DNA of 64,000 bases, taken from NCBI RefSeq assembly GCF_015694525.1, contig NZ_JADQDM010000023.1:1-64000 (forward strand), written 5' to 3'. The position numbers were made by a program, and so were the translations under genes. The stretch's first letter is position 1. Every line of letters starts with the position of its first letter. The notes below the pieces were generated by a model. That model saw only the letters and a program-made list of their open reading frames with translations. It was not told the DNA's origin and ran no database searches. Shown piece by piece: positions 31,514-39,672 of this stretch. The stretch is from Hymenobacter ruricola (GTDB taxonomy: Bacteria > Bacteroidota > Bacteroidia > Cytophagales > Hymenobacteraceae).

Positions 31514-31948
31514 CACGGGCAAACGAAAAGCGGTGGAAGGCAGGGGCAAGAATACGGCGCAAGGGGCAAAAGCCGCCGGGGTCCAACCCCGGAACGCCGG
31601 GGTCGGACCCCGGCGCGTCGCTCAAAAAACCCGAAGCCCCAGGCTTTTGGGGCGGCGCGCCGGGTTTTTTGGGTGAGATTCCGAGCTTTTTGGGCGGCCC
31701 GCCGGGTTTTTTAGCCGGGACGCCAGGTTTTGTTGGTGGCGGGCCGGGTTTTTTGGGCGTCGCGCCGGGGTCCGACCCCGGAATTCCGCCCAAAAAGCCC
31801 GGCTTCCCGGGTTTTTTGGGTGGCGCGCCGGGGTCCGACTGATTTATTTCAAAATATCTTTAATGCCCGCGCAACCGAACCGGCCGGCCGCCGGTCATGG
31901 CCTCACAAGGCGGGTGGCGTACGGCCCGCTTTTCACTTTTTTTCCTGC
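31514..31948. other. Intergenic region dominated by a GC-rich tandem repeat
   Basis: Apart from the 21-bp repeat at 31620-31800, the region has nested CGGGGTC/GACCCCG blocks near 31577-31616 and again at 31768-31780 and 31832-31840. No convincing gene is present. The sigma-factor gene begins at 31949. Confidence 0.5.
31620..31800. repeat. 21-bp tandem repeat (GGGTTTTTTGGGCGGCGCGCC type)
   Basis: Copies of the T-run occur about every 21 bp (near 31641, 31662, 31683, 31704, 31724 and 31746). Degenerate versions surround them. The minus strand would read as a KKPGAPP-type heptad, but no real gene frame is supported. Confidence 0.7.
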
Positions 31949-32518
31949 ATGCCGCCTCCCCATGCCCCGGTTGATGAGGCCTTGCTGGCGGCGTGCCGGC
32001 GGGGCGAATCGGCCGCGCAGCATCGGCTTTACCAACGCCTTTCCTATGCCCTGATGGGCGTATGCCTCCGCTATTGCCCCAACCGGGCCGAAGCGGAGGA
32101 CGCCCTGCAAAACACGTTCGTTAAAATTTTCACCCGCCTCGACCAGTACCGCGGCCAGGGGCCGTTCGAGGCCTGGGCCCGGCGCATTGCCGTCACCACC
32201 TCGCTCCACGCCCTGGAGCAGCACCGCCTGCGCCACCCCAGCCCCGGCGCCGACCTCGAAGCCGAAGCCGCCGACCTGCCCGCCGCCGAGCCCTCGGCCG
32301 TGGAGCAGCTGCAGGCCGCCGACCTGCTGGCCCTGCTGGCCACGCTGCCGCCCGGCTACCGCACCGTGCTCAACCTCTACGCCGTGGAGGGCTACTCGCA
32401 CCAGGAAATCGGCGAGCTGCTGGGCATTGCCGAGGGCACCTCCAAATCGCAGCTGGCGCGGGCCCGCCGCCTGCTCGAAACCCGCTTAGCGGCCCACCAT
32501 CACCCCCAATTGCCATGA
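31949..32518 (+). CDS. ECF-type RNA polymerase sigma factor
   Basis: 189 residues. Region 2 is at ~20-90 (LRYCPNRAEAEDALQNTFVK, then FTRLDQYRGQGPFEAWARRI). Region 4 is at ~125-180 (LLALLATLPPGYRTVLNLYA, then GYSHQEIGELLGIAEGTSKS). There is no extra domain. It directs RNA polymerase to a regulon not visible here. Its stop overlaps the start of the next gene (ATGA), and that gene encodes a membrane protein that may act as its anti-sigma. Confidence 0.92.
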   Translation: MPPPHAPVDEALLAACRRGESAAQHRLYQRLSYALMGVCLRYCPNRAEAEDALQNTFVKIFTRLDQYRGQGPFEAWARRIAVTTSLHALEQHRLRHPSPGADLEAEAADLPAAEPSAVEQLQAADLLALLATLPPGYRTVLNLYAVEGYSHQEIGELLGIAEGTSKSQLARARRLLETRLAAHHHPQLP

Positions 32519-34158
32519 CCGACCGCGAACCCGACGACCTGTACGATGCCCTGCGCCGCCGCCTGGCCGACTACGGCCAGGAGCCGCCCGCGCCGCTGTG
32601 GGCCACCATTCGGGCGCAGCTGCCGCCGCCCGTGGCCGCGCCGCAGCTGCGCAAGCGCCGCCGCCGCGCCGCCGCGGCCCTGCTGCTGGTGCTGCTGGCC
32701 TTTGTGGGGGCGGCCACCTGGCAGTGGGAGCATCGGCGCGAACGCCCCGGCACGGCCCGCCAGGCCGTGCGGCCCCAACCGGAAGGCCTGGCCCACCGCC
32801 CGCCCCGGCCGGCGGCGGGCGGCGACACCGACGCGGCTCCGGCTCCGGCCACGGCTTCCGCCCCGGCGGCGCGGACTGCGGCCGGAGTTGCTGCAACGCA
32901 AGAATCGGCGGCACCCGCCGTGGCTCCGGCAGCCGTTGCCGCGCAGGCCGGAGTTCGTGCTGATGCCAGCGCCGGCCTCCCGGGCGGCGGCCCCAACCAC
33001 GGCCTGGCAGTTTCGACCCATTCGGCGATGGCGCTGGCTACTACTTCCGAATCTTCCCGAAAACACCGGTTTGCGGGCCGGCCGAATGGGCCGGCCGGGC
33101 GGTCCGGGGTGGACGCCGAAGGCACAGCACCGTCGCACCGGGGCCCGGCTCTTGGCGCCGTAGCGGCTGAAACTGCCGCCGCGAGGCGCACCCTGCTGGC
33201 CGCGACCAAACGCCCCGCTGCAACTGGGCCGGCTGCGGAGGGAAAGGGGCCTGGGGCCACGTCAGCGGCGGCAACCGTCGCGCCACCGGTGGCCGTGGCA
33301 GCCGTCTTTAGTGAAAACATGCCGGCCTCAACCGCCTTCGTCAGCCCGTTGGCGCTGCGACCAGCGGCGCTGCCGACGGGCGTAATGGCCGGCCGGCCGG
33401 CGCGGCTGCCCGCCGATACGCTGCCCGCCGCCAAAGCCGCGGGGCCGCGCCGGTGGGCGGTGCAGCTGCTGGGCGGCCCGGCCTACACTTACCGCCACCT
33501 GACCGCCGCCGCGCCGGACGGCCCCGGTCCGGTTCCCAATACGCTGGATGCAAACGCCGCGGGCACCGCGCGCGAACGGGCCGAGGAAGCCCGCACCGGC
33601 TTCGCGCTGGCACTGCAGGTGCGCCGGGTGCTAAACGGCCGCTGGAGCCTCAGCACGGGGCTGGGCTACCAGCAATACGCCATGCAGCGGACCTACGATG
33701 TGCTCACGGCCACCAGAAGGTCCCCCGGCCCGGTGGTTTCGGCGCCGCCCCAGCCCGCCTTCGACTACATCTATACCCCCGTCAGCTCCCGCGACACCTA
33801 CCGCTTCCTCACGGTGCCCGTGCGGCTGAGCTACGCCCTGGGCCGGGCCGGCGGCAAGCTGCGCTACGGCCTGCTGGGCGGCGCCGACGCGGCCCTGTAC
33901 CTGGGCGGCCGCAGCGCGGGCGCCGACGTGGCCCAACACGCGTGGAATACGGTGGACTCCGGGCCCAACCGCACGCTCAACCTGTCGGTGAGCGGCGGGC
34001 TCGACCTGCGCTACCGGCTGGCTTCGCGCCTGGAGCTGCTGGCCCAGCCCAGCGCCACGTACTTCCTCAACTCGCTGTCGAAGCCCGCTTCCGGCCTCAC
34101 GCCGCGGCATTTGGTGGGGGCCGGCGTGGTGCTGGGCGTTTCCTACGACTGGCGCTGA
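32515..34158 (+). CDS. Anti-sigma-like membrane protein with C-terminal beta-barrel
   Basis: 547 residues. The N-terminal ~45 residues are cytosolic and charged (DDLYDALRRRLADYGQEPPA). One membrane helix follows (~57-73, AAAALLLVLLAFVGAATW), then ~230 residues of Ala/Pro/Thr-rich, probably disordered linker. From ~315 a porin-like domain follows, with alternating strands WAVQLLGGPAYTYRHLTAAA, WSLSTGLGYQQYAMQRTYDV, and a terminal LVGAGVVLGVSYDWR. This mix of one inner-membrane helix with a C-terminal outer-membrane-type barrel is common beside Bacteroidota sigma factors. It probably transmits envelope signals to the upstream sigma factor by direct binding. Confidence 0.8.
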   Translation: MTDREPDDLYDALRRRLADYGQEPPAPLWATIRAQLPPPVAAPQLRKRRRRAAAALLLVLLAFVGAATWQWEHRRERPGTARQAVRPQPEGLAHRPPRPAAGGDTDAAPAPATASAPAARTAAGVAATQESAAPAVAPAAVAAQAGVRADASAGLPGGGPNHGLAVSTHSAMALATTSESSRKHRFAGRPNGPAGRSGVDAEGTAPSHRGPALGAVAAETAAARRTLLAATKRPAATGPAAEGKGPGATSAAATVAPPVAVAAVFSENMPASTAFVSPLALRPAALPTGVMAGRPARLPADTLPAAKAAGPRRWAVQLLGGPAYTYRHLTAAAPDGPGPVPNTLDANAAGTARERAEEARTGFALALQVRRVLNGRWSLSTGLGYQQYAMQRTYDVLTATRRSPGPVVSAPPQPAFDYIYTPVSSRDTYRFLTVPVRLSYALGRAGGKLRYGLLGGADAALYLGGRSAGADVAQHAWNTVDSGPNRTLNLSVSGGLDLRYRLASRLELLAQPSATYFLNSLSKPASGLTPRHLVGAGVVLGVSYDWR

Positions 34159-34181
34159 GCGCGGGCGGGCCGCCGCGGCGC

Positions 34182-35444
34182 CTACTGCATTGCGCCGCCC
34201 AGCACCACCTCGCGCACCGGGTTTTCGCCCAGCCAATACGGGATTTCGGCCACGCTGCCCACGTTCAGCACCAGGATATCGGCCCGCTTGCCGGGTTCGA
34301 GGCTGCCGCAGTCGGCGGCGTGGCCAATGGCCCAGGCGGCGTTGAGCGTGGCCGCCGCCACGGCTTCCTGCGGCGTGAAGCCCATCTTGAGGCAGGCCAC
34401 GGAAAGCGCCAGCCACAGGTTTTTGCTGGGGCACGAGCCGGGGTTGAAATCGGTGCTCACGGCCACGGGCAGGCCGTTGTCGATGAACGCGCGGCCCGGG
34501 GCGTACTTCTCCTGGCGCAAAAACAGCGGCACCAGCGGCAGCAGCACCGCCACGGTGCGCCCCTGGCTGCGCTGGGCAATGCGGGCGGCGGCGGCGGGCG
34601 TGAGGTAGTCGCAGTGGTCGACGCTGGCGGCGCCCAGCTCGGCGGCCATCTCGCAGCCGCCCAGGTCGTGCAGCTGCTCGGCGTGAATCTTCAGGCCAAA
34701 GCCCATTTTGTGGGCCTGCTCCAGGAAATAGCGCGCCACTTCCAGCGGAAACGCGCCTTCCTCGCAGAAAATGTCCACGTAGGCGGCCTCCCCTTTCAGG
34801 TCGGAAAGCACCTCGCGCAGAATGAAATCGACGTAAGCGCGCGGGCCGGCTTCCTTGAACTCAGGCGGCACCACGTGGGCGCCCAGAAACGTGGGCACCA
34901 CCCGCACGGGCTGCCGGCGGCCGGCCTCGCGGGCCACCCGCACCAGGCGCAGCTCGGTGTCGCGGTCGAGGCCGTAGCCGCTTTTGGCTTCCAGCGTGGT
35001 CACGCCGTAGCGCCGGAAGCCGTCCAGGTGGTGCAGGGCGTTGGCCAGCAATTCGTCCTCCGAGGCGGCGCGGGTGGCGCGCACCGTGCTCAGGATGCCC
35101 CCGCCGCTGGCCAGAATGTCGAGGTAGGACTCGCCCCGCAGCTTGCGCTCGAACTCGTGGGCCCGATTACCGCCGAACACGAGGTGGGTGTGGCACTCCA
35201 CCAGGCCGGGCATCACCACGCAGCCGGTAGCGTCGACGAGGCGGGTTTCGGGCGTGATGCAGGCCAGGTTGAGCTCATCCATCGGGCCCACGGCCACGAT
35301 TTTATCGCCCTGGCAGGCCACGTAGCCGCGCTCGATGATGGTCCAGTGGTGCAGGTCGGGCCCGGCCAGGGGCCGGTCGGGGGGGCCGCCGGCCAGGGTG
35401 AGCACCTGGGCCGCGTGCTGAATGACGAGGGTGTAAGGAAGCAT
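34182..35444 (-). CDS. hutI: Imidazolonepropionase
   Basis: 420 residues with an amidohydrolase fold. Metal-site blocks: PGLVECHTHLVFGGNRAHEF (HxH), IHAEQLHDLGG, VDHCDYLT and STDFNPGSCPS. The Arg/Tyr substrate-binding block FGGNRAHEFERKLRGESYLD is also typical of HutI. It opens the imidazolone ring in histidine breakdown, giving N-formimino-glutamate. No hutU, hutH or hutG is adjacent. It lies between the sigma-factor pair and splB. Confidence 0.93.
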   Translation of the reverse strand: MLPYTLVIQHAAQVLTLAGGPPDRPLAGPDLHHWTIIERGYVACQGDKIVAVGPMDELNLACITPETRLVDATGCVVMPGLVECHTHLVFGGNRAHEFERKLRGESYLDILASGGGILSTVRATRAASEDELLANALHHLDGFRRYGVTTLEAKSGYGLDRDTELRLVRVAREAGRRQPVRVVPTFLGAHVVPPEFKEAGPRAYVDFILREVLSDLKGEAAYVDIFCEEGAFPLEVARYFLEQAHKMGFGLKIHAEQLHDLGGCEMAAELGAASVDHCDYLTPAAAARIAQRSQGRTVAVLLPLVPLFLRQEKYAPGRAFIDNGLPVAVSTDFNPGSCPSKNLWLALSVACLKMGFTPQEAVAAATLNAAWAIGHAADCGSLEPGKRADILVLNVGSVAEIPYWLGENPVREVVLGGAMQ

Positions 35445-35486
35445 GCGGCAAAGTAAGGCCTTCCATTCCTCATTAAGCCACAGGCG

Positions 35487-36608
35487 TCAGGTCCAGTATT
35501 GCACCGGCGCGGCGGGGAAACGGCGCTGCCACTCGGCGTAGAACCACGCTTTCATGGCGCGCATCTGCTCGGGCTGGTACACGTATTTCAGGCCGCCGAA
35601 CTTGTTGCGCTTCACGGCGCGGCCCTCCTCGGCCAGGTCGAGGCTGGTATTGGGGTACCATTGCAGCAGCACGTCCTTCGAGCCGGGCGTGAAGCGGTGG
35701 GTGATGAACTCCACCGTCAGGTCGCAGTCGAAATCCAGGGCCGCCTGCAGGCGGTCGAGCAACTCGGCGTAGTGCTGCTGCCAGCCGGGGATGGGCATAA
35801 TGGGCGCCAGCACCACGCCCACGGGGTAGCCCCCGCCGCCCTGGGCTACGGGCAGCGCCAGCCGGCGCAGGGCCTGCATGCGCGCTTCTACCGAAGCCGT
35901 GCCGCCTTCCAGGCGCCGGGCCACGGGCTCGGCGTTCAGCGAAAAGCGGGCCCGCGTGCGGCCCTGGTGCGGCAGGCCCAGCAGCGAATGGATGTGGTCG
36001 TACTTGCTTACGAAGCGCAGCTGGGCGCCTTCGCGCTGGCCGAAATGCCGCACCGCTGCCGCCAGGCTGCCGGTGAGGTGCTCGATGCCCAGCACGTCGG
36101 TGTAGCAGCTGGCCTCGAAGCTGACGACGCGGCTGGGCTGCTCGTAGGCGGCGGTGTTGGCCAGCAGCTGGGGCAGGTTGGCGAAGGCCTTGACCACGGG
36201 CGGGCCGCTGAGCGAGCCGGCCAGGTAGCAGTACTGGCAGTGCGCGGGGCAGCCTTCGGCGAGGTTGAGCTGCCAGTCGGCCGAGGGCGGCGTGGGCTGC
36301 AGGCGCAGAGCGCCGGCGGGGGCCTTCACCACGGCCAGGGTGTTTTTGGCGGTGCGGTAGGTGGCGCGCACGTCGCCGCCGGGGTCGCGCAGGCCGGTGA
36401 GGCGGTTGCTTTTCAGCAGCTCCACTTCCAGGTTTTGGGCCGAGACGCGGGCCAGGATTTGCTGGCCGAATTCCTCGTCGAGGGCATCGGGCGTGAACAC
36501 CACGCGCTGCGGCAGCCAGAGCTTGGCCGGGTGCGTGCGGGGCGCCAGGGCCGGCGCGTCGGTGAGCAGGGTATCGGAAAGCGAAATGAGAGAGCCGGCA
36601 GCGAGCAT
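35487..36608 (-). CDS. splB: Spore photoproduct lyase family radical-SAM protein
   Basis: 373 residues. The radical-SAM site is EGCPAHCQYCYL (C120, C124, C127), with the C-x3-C-x2-C spacing. C168 in SFEASCYTD aligns with the Cys that gives the hydrogen atom in B. subtilis SplB. The family C-terminal blocks are also present (TVEFITHRFTPGSKDVLLQW and GLKYVYQPEQ). It should repair the thymine spore photoproduct by direct reversal using S-adenosylmethionine. The host is not a known spore former. Operator-like palindromes lie upstream (36678-36709). Confidence 0.92.
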   Translation of the reverse strand: MLAAGSLISLSDTLLTDAPALAPRTHPAKLWLPQRVVFTPDALDEEFGQQILARVSAQNLEVELLKSNRLTGLRDPGGDVRATYRTAKNTLAVVKAPAGALRLQPTPPSADWQLNLAEGCPAHCQYCYLAGSLSGPPVVKAFANLPQLLANTAAYEQPSRVVSFEASCYTDVLGIEHLTGSLAAAVRHFGQREGAQLRFVSKYDHIHSLLGLPHQGRTRARFSLNAEPVARRLEGGTASVEARMQALRRLALPVAQGGGGYPVGVVLAPIMPIPGWQQHYAELLDRLQAALDFDCDLTVEFITHRFTPGSKDVLLQWYPNTSLDLAEEGRAVKRNKFGGLKYVYQPEQMRAMKAWFYAEWQRRFPAAPVQYWT

Positions 36609-36663
36609 AAAATCAGGTTAATGACGGATAGTTATGCAACGCTTTCCGGCCGGAATTAAGTCC

Positions 36664-36709
36664 GTAAAAAGGCCCTGATTCGCGAATAAGTGCCTTTTTA
36701 TTCACGAAT
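36664..36709. promoter_or_regulatory. Paired palindromes ATTCGCGAAT/ATTCACGAAT upstream of splB
   Basis: ATTCGCGAAT (36678-36687, perfect palindrome) and ATTCACGAAT (36700-36709) are 22 bp apart, two helix turns. The first lies within the loop of a TAAAAAGGC/GCCTTTTTA stem (36664-36700). It lies in the divergent space between splB and the 2H gene. A damage- or light-responsive repressor site is possible, but no factor is known. Confidence 0.5.
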
Positions 36710-36800
36710 TCCGACGGGCACGGCGTAACCATTCCAGCGGCAAACCTGGCCCGATGAAGCCCGGCTTGCGTACTCACCGGCATCCCGTTTTCCCTGCCCC

Positions 36801-37319
36801 ATGCTCCCTGCCGACGACGCTCCGCTCATCCTCACGCTGACCCTTGACGACGCCACCCAAACGTATTTCAACGACCTGCGCCGCCAGCATTTTCCTCCCC
36901 ACATTAATTACCTGGCGGCTCACCTCACCCTGTTTCACCACCTGCCCGGCGCGGAGCGGGCCCGCTTGAGCGAGAAGCTGCAGGCGCTGTGCCGCGCCCA
37001 ATCGCCGCTGCCGCTGCAGGTCACGGGCCTGCGCTCGCTGGGCCGGGGCGTGGCCTTCACCCTCGAAAACGCCGAGCTGCGTGCCCTGCACCGCCGCCTG
37101 CAAACGGACTTTGCCCCGCACCTCACGCCGCAGGACCAGCAGAAGCTCCAGCCCCACGTCACCATCCAAAACAAGGTGACGCCCGAGGCGGCGCGGCAGC
37201 TGCTGGCCGCGCTGCAGCCCGCCTTTGTGCCGTTTGAGGCCGTGGGCACGGGGCTGCACCTGTGGGCTTACCGCCAGGGGCCGTGGGAAAGCGTGGCCAA
37301 GTTCGCCTTCGCGGGCTAG
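36801..37319 (+). CDS. 2H phosphoesterase / 2'-5' RNA ligase-like protein
   Basis: 172 residues. Two HxT motifs are present at the expected distance: HLTLFHHLP (first) and HVTIQNK (second). The middle has the beta strands and loops of the LigT fold. Such enzymes hydrolyse or form 2'-5' bonds or cyclic phosphates in RNA or nucleotides. It is divergent from splB and convergent with the BLUF gene. The substrate is unknown. Confidence 0.85.
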   Translation: MLPADDAPLILTLTLDDATQTYFNDLRRQHFPPHINYLAAHLTLFHHLPGAERARLSEKLQALCRAQSPLPLQVTGLRSLGRGVAFTLENAELRALHRRLQTDFAPHLTPQDQQKLQPHVTIQNKVTPEAARQLLAALQPAFVPFEAVGTGLHLWAYRQGPWESVAKFAFAG

Positions 37320-37330
37320 CCACCAGAGGG

Positions 37331-37789
37331 TCAGTGCCAAACGGCGCGGGGCCGGCGGGGCGCGGGCGGCTGCTCGGCCATGAAATCGCGCAGCAGGTCG
37401 GCGATGACTTCCTGGACGTTGCAGGTGCGGGGCAGCAGGGCCGCCCGGCAGCGCGGGTCGAGGTAGCCGAGGAGCCGGGCCAGGGCGGCCGAATCGACCT
37501 GGCCGAAGCCCATGCTCCACTCGGGGAAGTTGCGCGCCGGCACCGGCGCGTCGAGCACGGTGGTGAGGCCAGTATGGCGCGGGTCGTGGGCAATGTGGGC
37601 GTACAAGCCATCGACCACCGCGGGCTCGCCTTCCAGCACTTGCAGGAATTTGCCGCCGTCGTAAAACAGCAGCCCCGTGATGGCTTGGCTGTGGTTGTGG
37701 ATGCGCGCCTGTCCCACTAACTGCACCAACTCGTCTTCGTTCAAAGGGCGGGTAGCAGTGCTGCAATAAATCAGTTGTTGAATAGCCAT
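37331..37789 (-). CDS. BLUF-domain blue-light photoreceptor
   Basis: 152 residues. BLUF residues are visible: Y8 (QLIYCS), N32 (ARIHNHSQAITGLL), Q50 (KFLQVLEG), and W91/M93 (WSMGF). This is a flavin-based sensor in which the Tyr-Gln pair rearranges its hydrogen bonds on blue light. The C-terminal ~50 residues have no recognised output domain. The start has an unusually strong Shine-Dalgarno sequence (GGAGG, 7 nt before ATG). A 12-bp perfect palindrome lies 75 bp upstream. Confidence 0.92.
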   Translation of the reverse strand: MAIQQLIYCSTATRPLNEDELVQLVGQARIHNHSQAITGLLFYDGGKFLQVLEGEPAVVDGLYAHIAHDPRHTGLTTVLDAPVPARNFPEWSMGFGQVDSAALARLLGYLDPRCRAALLPRTCNVQEVIADLLRDFMAEQPPAPRRPRAVWH

Positions 37790-37863
37790 GTTAATCCTCC
37801 AAATAGTGCCTGATTCTCCGCCTAAGGCCGTTTTTGGGCCCAATAACGGGCCGCGAACTGCTG

Positions 37864-37875
37864 CGTAGTACTACG
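37864..37875. promoter_or_regulatory. Palindrome CGTAGTACTACG upstream of the BLUF gene
   Basis: A perfect 12-bp palindrome about 75 bp before the BLUF start; CTACGTAG recurs near 37936. A regulatory role is possible but not proven. Confidence 0.4.
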
Positions 37876-37885
37876 TATGAGAATT

Positions 37886-37915
37886 AAAAAAGTCGGCGCC
37901 CGCGCGGCGCGGGCG
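37886..37915 (-). terminator. Intrinsic terminator after the GT39-type gene
   Basis: On the minus strand, the stem CGCCCGC/GCGGGCG has a 5-nt loop and is followed by GCCGACTTTTTT. It lies about 46 bp past the stop codon at 37962. Confidence 0.75.
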
Positions 37916-37961
37916 GGCCTCCTCAATGGGGACAACTACGTAGCTCCGGCCGCGACGGCGG

Positions 37962-39515
37962 CTACTTGGAGGACGGCCCTTCCCAAGCGCTTATTTCGGC
38001 GCGGCGCTCCCGGGCCACCAGCGCCAGCACCGCGGCATCGGGCCGCAGGCCGATGATGACGGCCGTGCCCCGCTCGCGGGCGTAGGGGTCGGCCACGGCG
38101 CCAAAGCGGCGGTAGCTGGCAAAATGCGGGGCCAGCTCGGGGTGGAGCTCGTCGTCGACGATGAGCACGGCCCGGCAATCTTCAACCGGCGGGTACCAGT
38201 AGATAAAGCTGCCGTTGAGGCTGTTGGCCGGCGGCAGTGGGTGGTGCCGGTTGAAGTAGTTGATGGCGCTGGCCTGGCCGTAGTTGGCGCAGTGGATGAG
38301 GGTGTGGGCGCGCACCGAATCGGGCAGGCTCTGGTAGGCGGCCCAGGTTTTGGCGGCCAGTTCGCGCCAGCCGCGCATGTCGGCGTAGTCCTGCGGCAGG
38401 GCGTGGTCCTGGCCGTCTTCCCAGCGGTAAAAGCCCAGCTTGGCAAACCGGGGACGCAGGGCCGCCATGGCCGCCGGGCCGCGCAACGGAAACAGAAACG
38501 GCGCGAAAAGCCCCACAAAGGCCAGCGGCAGCAGCACCAGCACCGGCTGCAGCACCCGCGGCCAGCGCAGGCCCAGGCGCGGCCCCAGGCGCGTCAGCCG
38601 CGTTTCCCAAAACGCCGCGCCGAAGGCAAACAGCGCCGGGTAGTAGCCCAGGGCGTAATAGTCCTTGCCGCTCAGCACGGCCAGCAGGCCCACGCCCAGC
38701 ACCGTCACCCAGCCCACCGCCCGGTAGGGCCGGAAGGCGCGCCCCAGCAGCAGGGCCAGCAGCCCCGGCACCCACACCCACACGGCCGGCAGGCAAAACA
38801 GCAGCTGGGATTTCCAGAAATCGGCGGGGTCGACATGCACCAACTGGCTGGCTTTGAGCAGCGCCATGTGGTGCAGAAACGGAATGCCGTGGCGGAGCTG
38901 CCACAGCAGGTTGGGCAGCCAGAGCAGCAGCGCCAGGCCCGCCGCGCCCCAGAAGTGCCGGCTGAGCAGCAGGCGGCGGCCGGGCGTGAGCAGCAGCGCC
39001 CCGCCCAGCGCGGCCACGAAAAACAGCGTGGTGTACTTGTTCAGCAAGCCCAGGCCCAGCGCGGCCCCCAGCAGGTAGAGGTAGCGGGGGCGCTGCTCCT
39101 GCCCGTAGCACACCAACGCGTACAGCGCCAGCACAAACCCAAAGACCTCAAAGGAATTGGGCTGAAACAGCAGATTGAGCCGCGCAAAGGCCGTGCCCAG
39201 GTAGCAAGTGCCCGCCAGCGCCTGCGCAAACCAGCCGCCGCCCAGCCGCCCCGCCAGCCGCACCACCAGGTACACGGTGGCGGCGCCCCACAGAAACGGC
39301 CAGAAATGCACCCAGCCCTCCTGGCCGCCCAGCGCCAGCGTCACCCAGCCCTGCGCGGCAATGAGCGGCGGCACTTCCAAGTAGCCCCAGGCCAGGTGCT
39401 GGCCCTGGTTGAGGTAGAGGTATTCGTCGCGGTGCAGGTCGTAGTAAGAGCTGGTGAGCAAGTAGCCCGACACAAATTTGACCAGGGCAAAGGCGAGCGG
39501 CAGGAAGCGTTTCAT
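37962..39515 (-). CDS. GT39/ArnT-type membrane glycosyltransferase
   Basis: 517 residues. About 11-12 helices fill the N-terminal ~370 residues. The first loop carries the acidic pair of the family (SYYDLHRDEYLYLNQGQHLA). The C-terminal ~150 residues are a soluble extracytoplasmic domain. Such enzymes transfer a sugar from a lipid-linked donor to a lipid or protein at the outer face of the inner membrane. The start at 39515 puts the first helix (FLPLAFALVKFVSGYLL) at the N-terminus; a longer start is poor in helix features. Confidence 0.8.
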   Translation of the reverse strand: MKRFLPLAFALVKFVSGYLLTSSYYDLHRDEYLYLNQGQHLAWGYLEVPPLIAAQGWVTLALGGQEGWVHFWPFLWGAATVYLVVRLAGRLGGGWFAQALAGTCYLGTAFARLNLLFQPNSFEVFGFVLALYALVCYGQEQRPRYLYLLGAALGLGLLNKYTTLFFVAALGGALLLTPGRRLLLSRHFWGAAGLALLLWLPNLLWQLRHGIPFLHHMALLKASQLVHVDPADFWKSQLLFCLPAVWVWVPGLLALLLGRAFRPYRAVGWVTVLGVGLLAVLSGKDYYALGYYPALFAFGAAFWETRLTRLGPRLGLRWPRVLQPVLVLLPLAFVGLFAPFLFPLRGPAAMAALRPRFAKLGFYRWEDGQDHALPQDYADMRGWRELAAKTWAAYQSLPDSVRAHTLIHCANYGQASAINYFNRHHPLPPANSLNGSFIYWYPPVEDCRAVLIVDDELHPELAPHFASYRRFGAVADPYARERGTAVIIGLRPDAAVLALVARERRAEISAWEGPSSK

Positions 39516-39617
39516 GTCTGGCAAGGTAGCACCGGCGGCCTGCTGCGTTGTGCGGCAGCAAGCATCGCCTCCTTCATAATGGGCCACCAAAAGCCTGGTT
39601 TGGCGCCCGCCGGGTGC

Positions 39618-39625
39618 TACCTTTA
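39618..39625 (+). promoter_or_regulatory. Possible promoter (TACCTTTA with upstream TTTG)
   Basis: One mismatch to TAnnTTTG, 47 bp before the ATG at 39673. A TTTG occurs at 39599-39602, 19 bp upstream (start to start), close to the usual spacing. Confidence 0.4.
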
Positions 39626-39672
39626 GCCACCTCATTTTTCTCCTTGCCGCTGGCCAACCCGCTACCTATTTC

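Noticed and set aside
31305..31793. Minus-strand ORF with collagen-like KKPGAPP repeats
   Set aside because: The repeat part is explained by the 21-bp tandem repeat and the remaining part overlaps the PhzF gene in another frame. No signal peptide or ribosome site was found.
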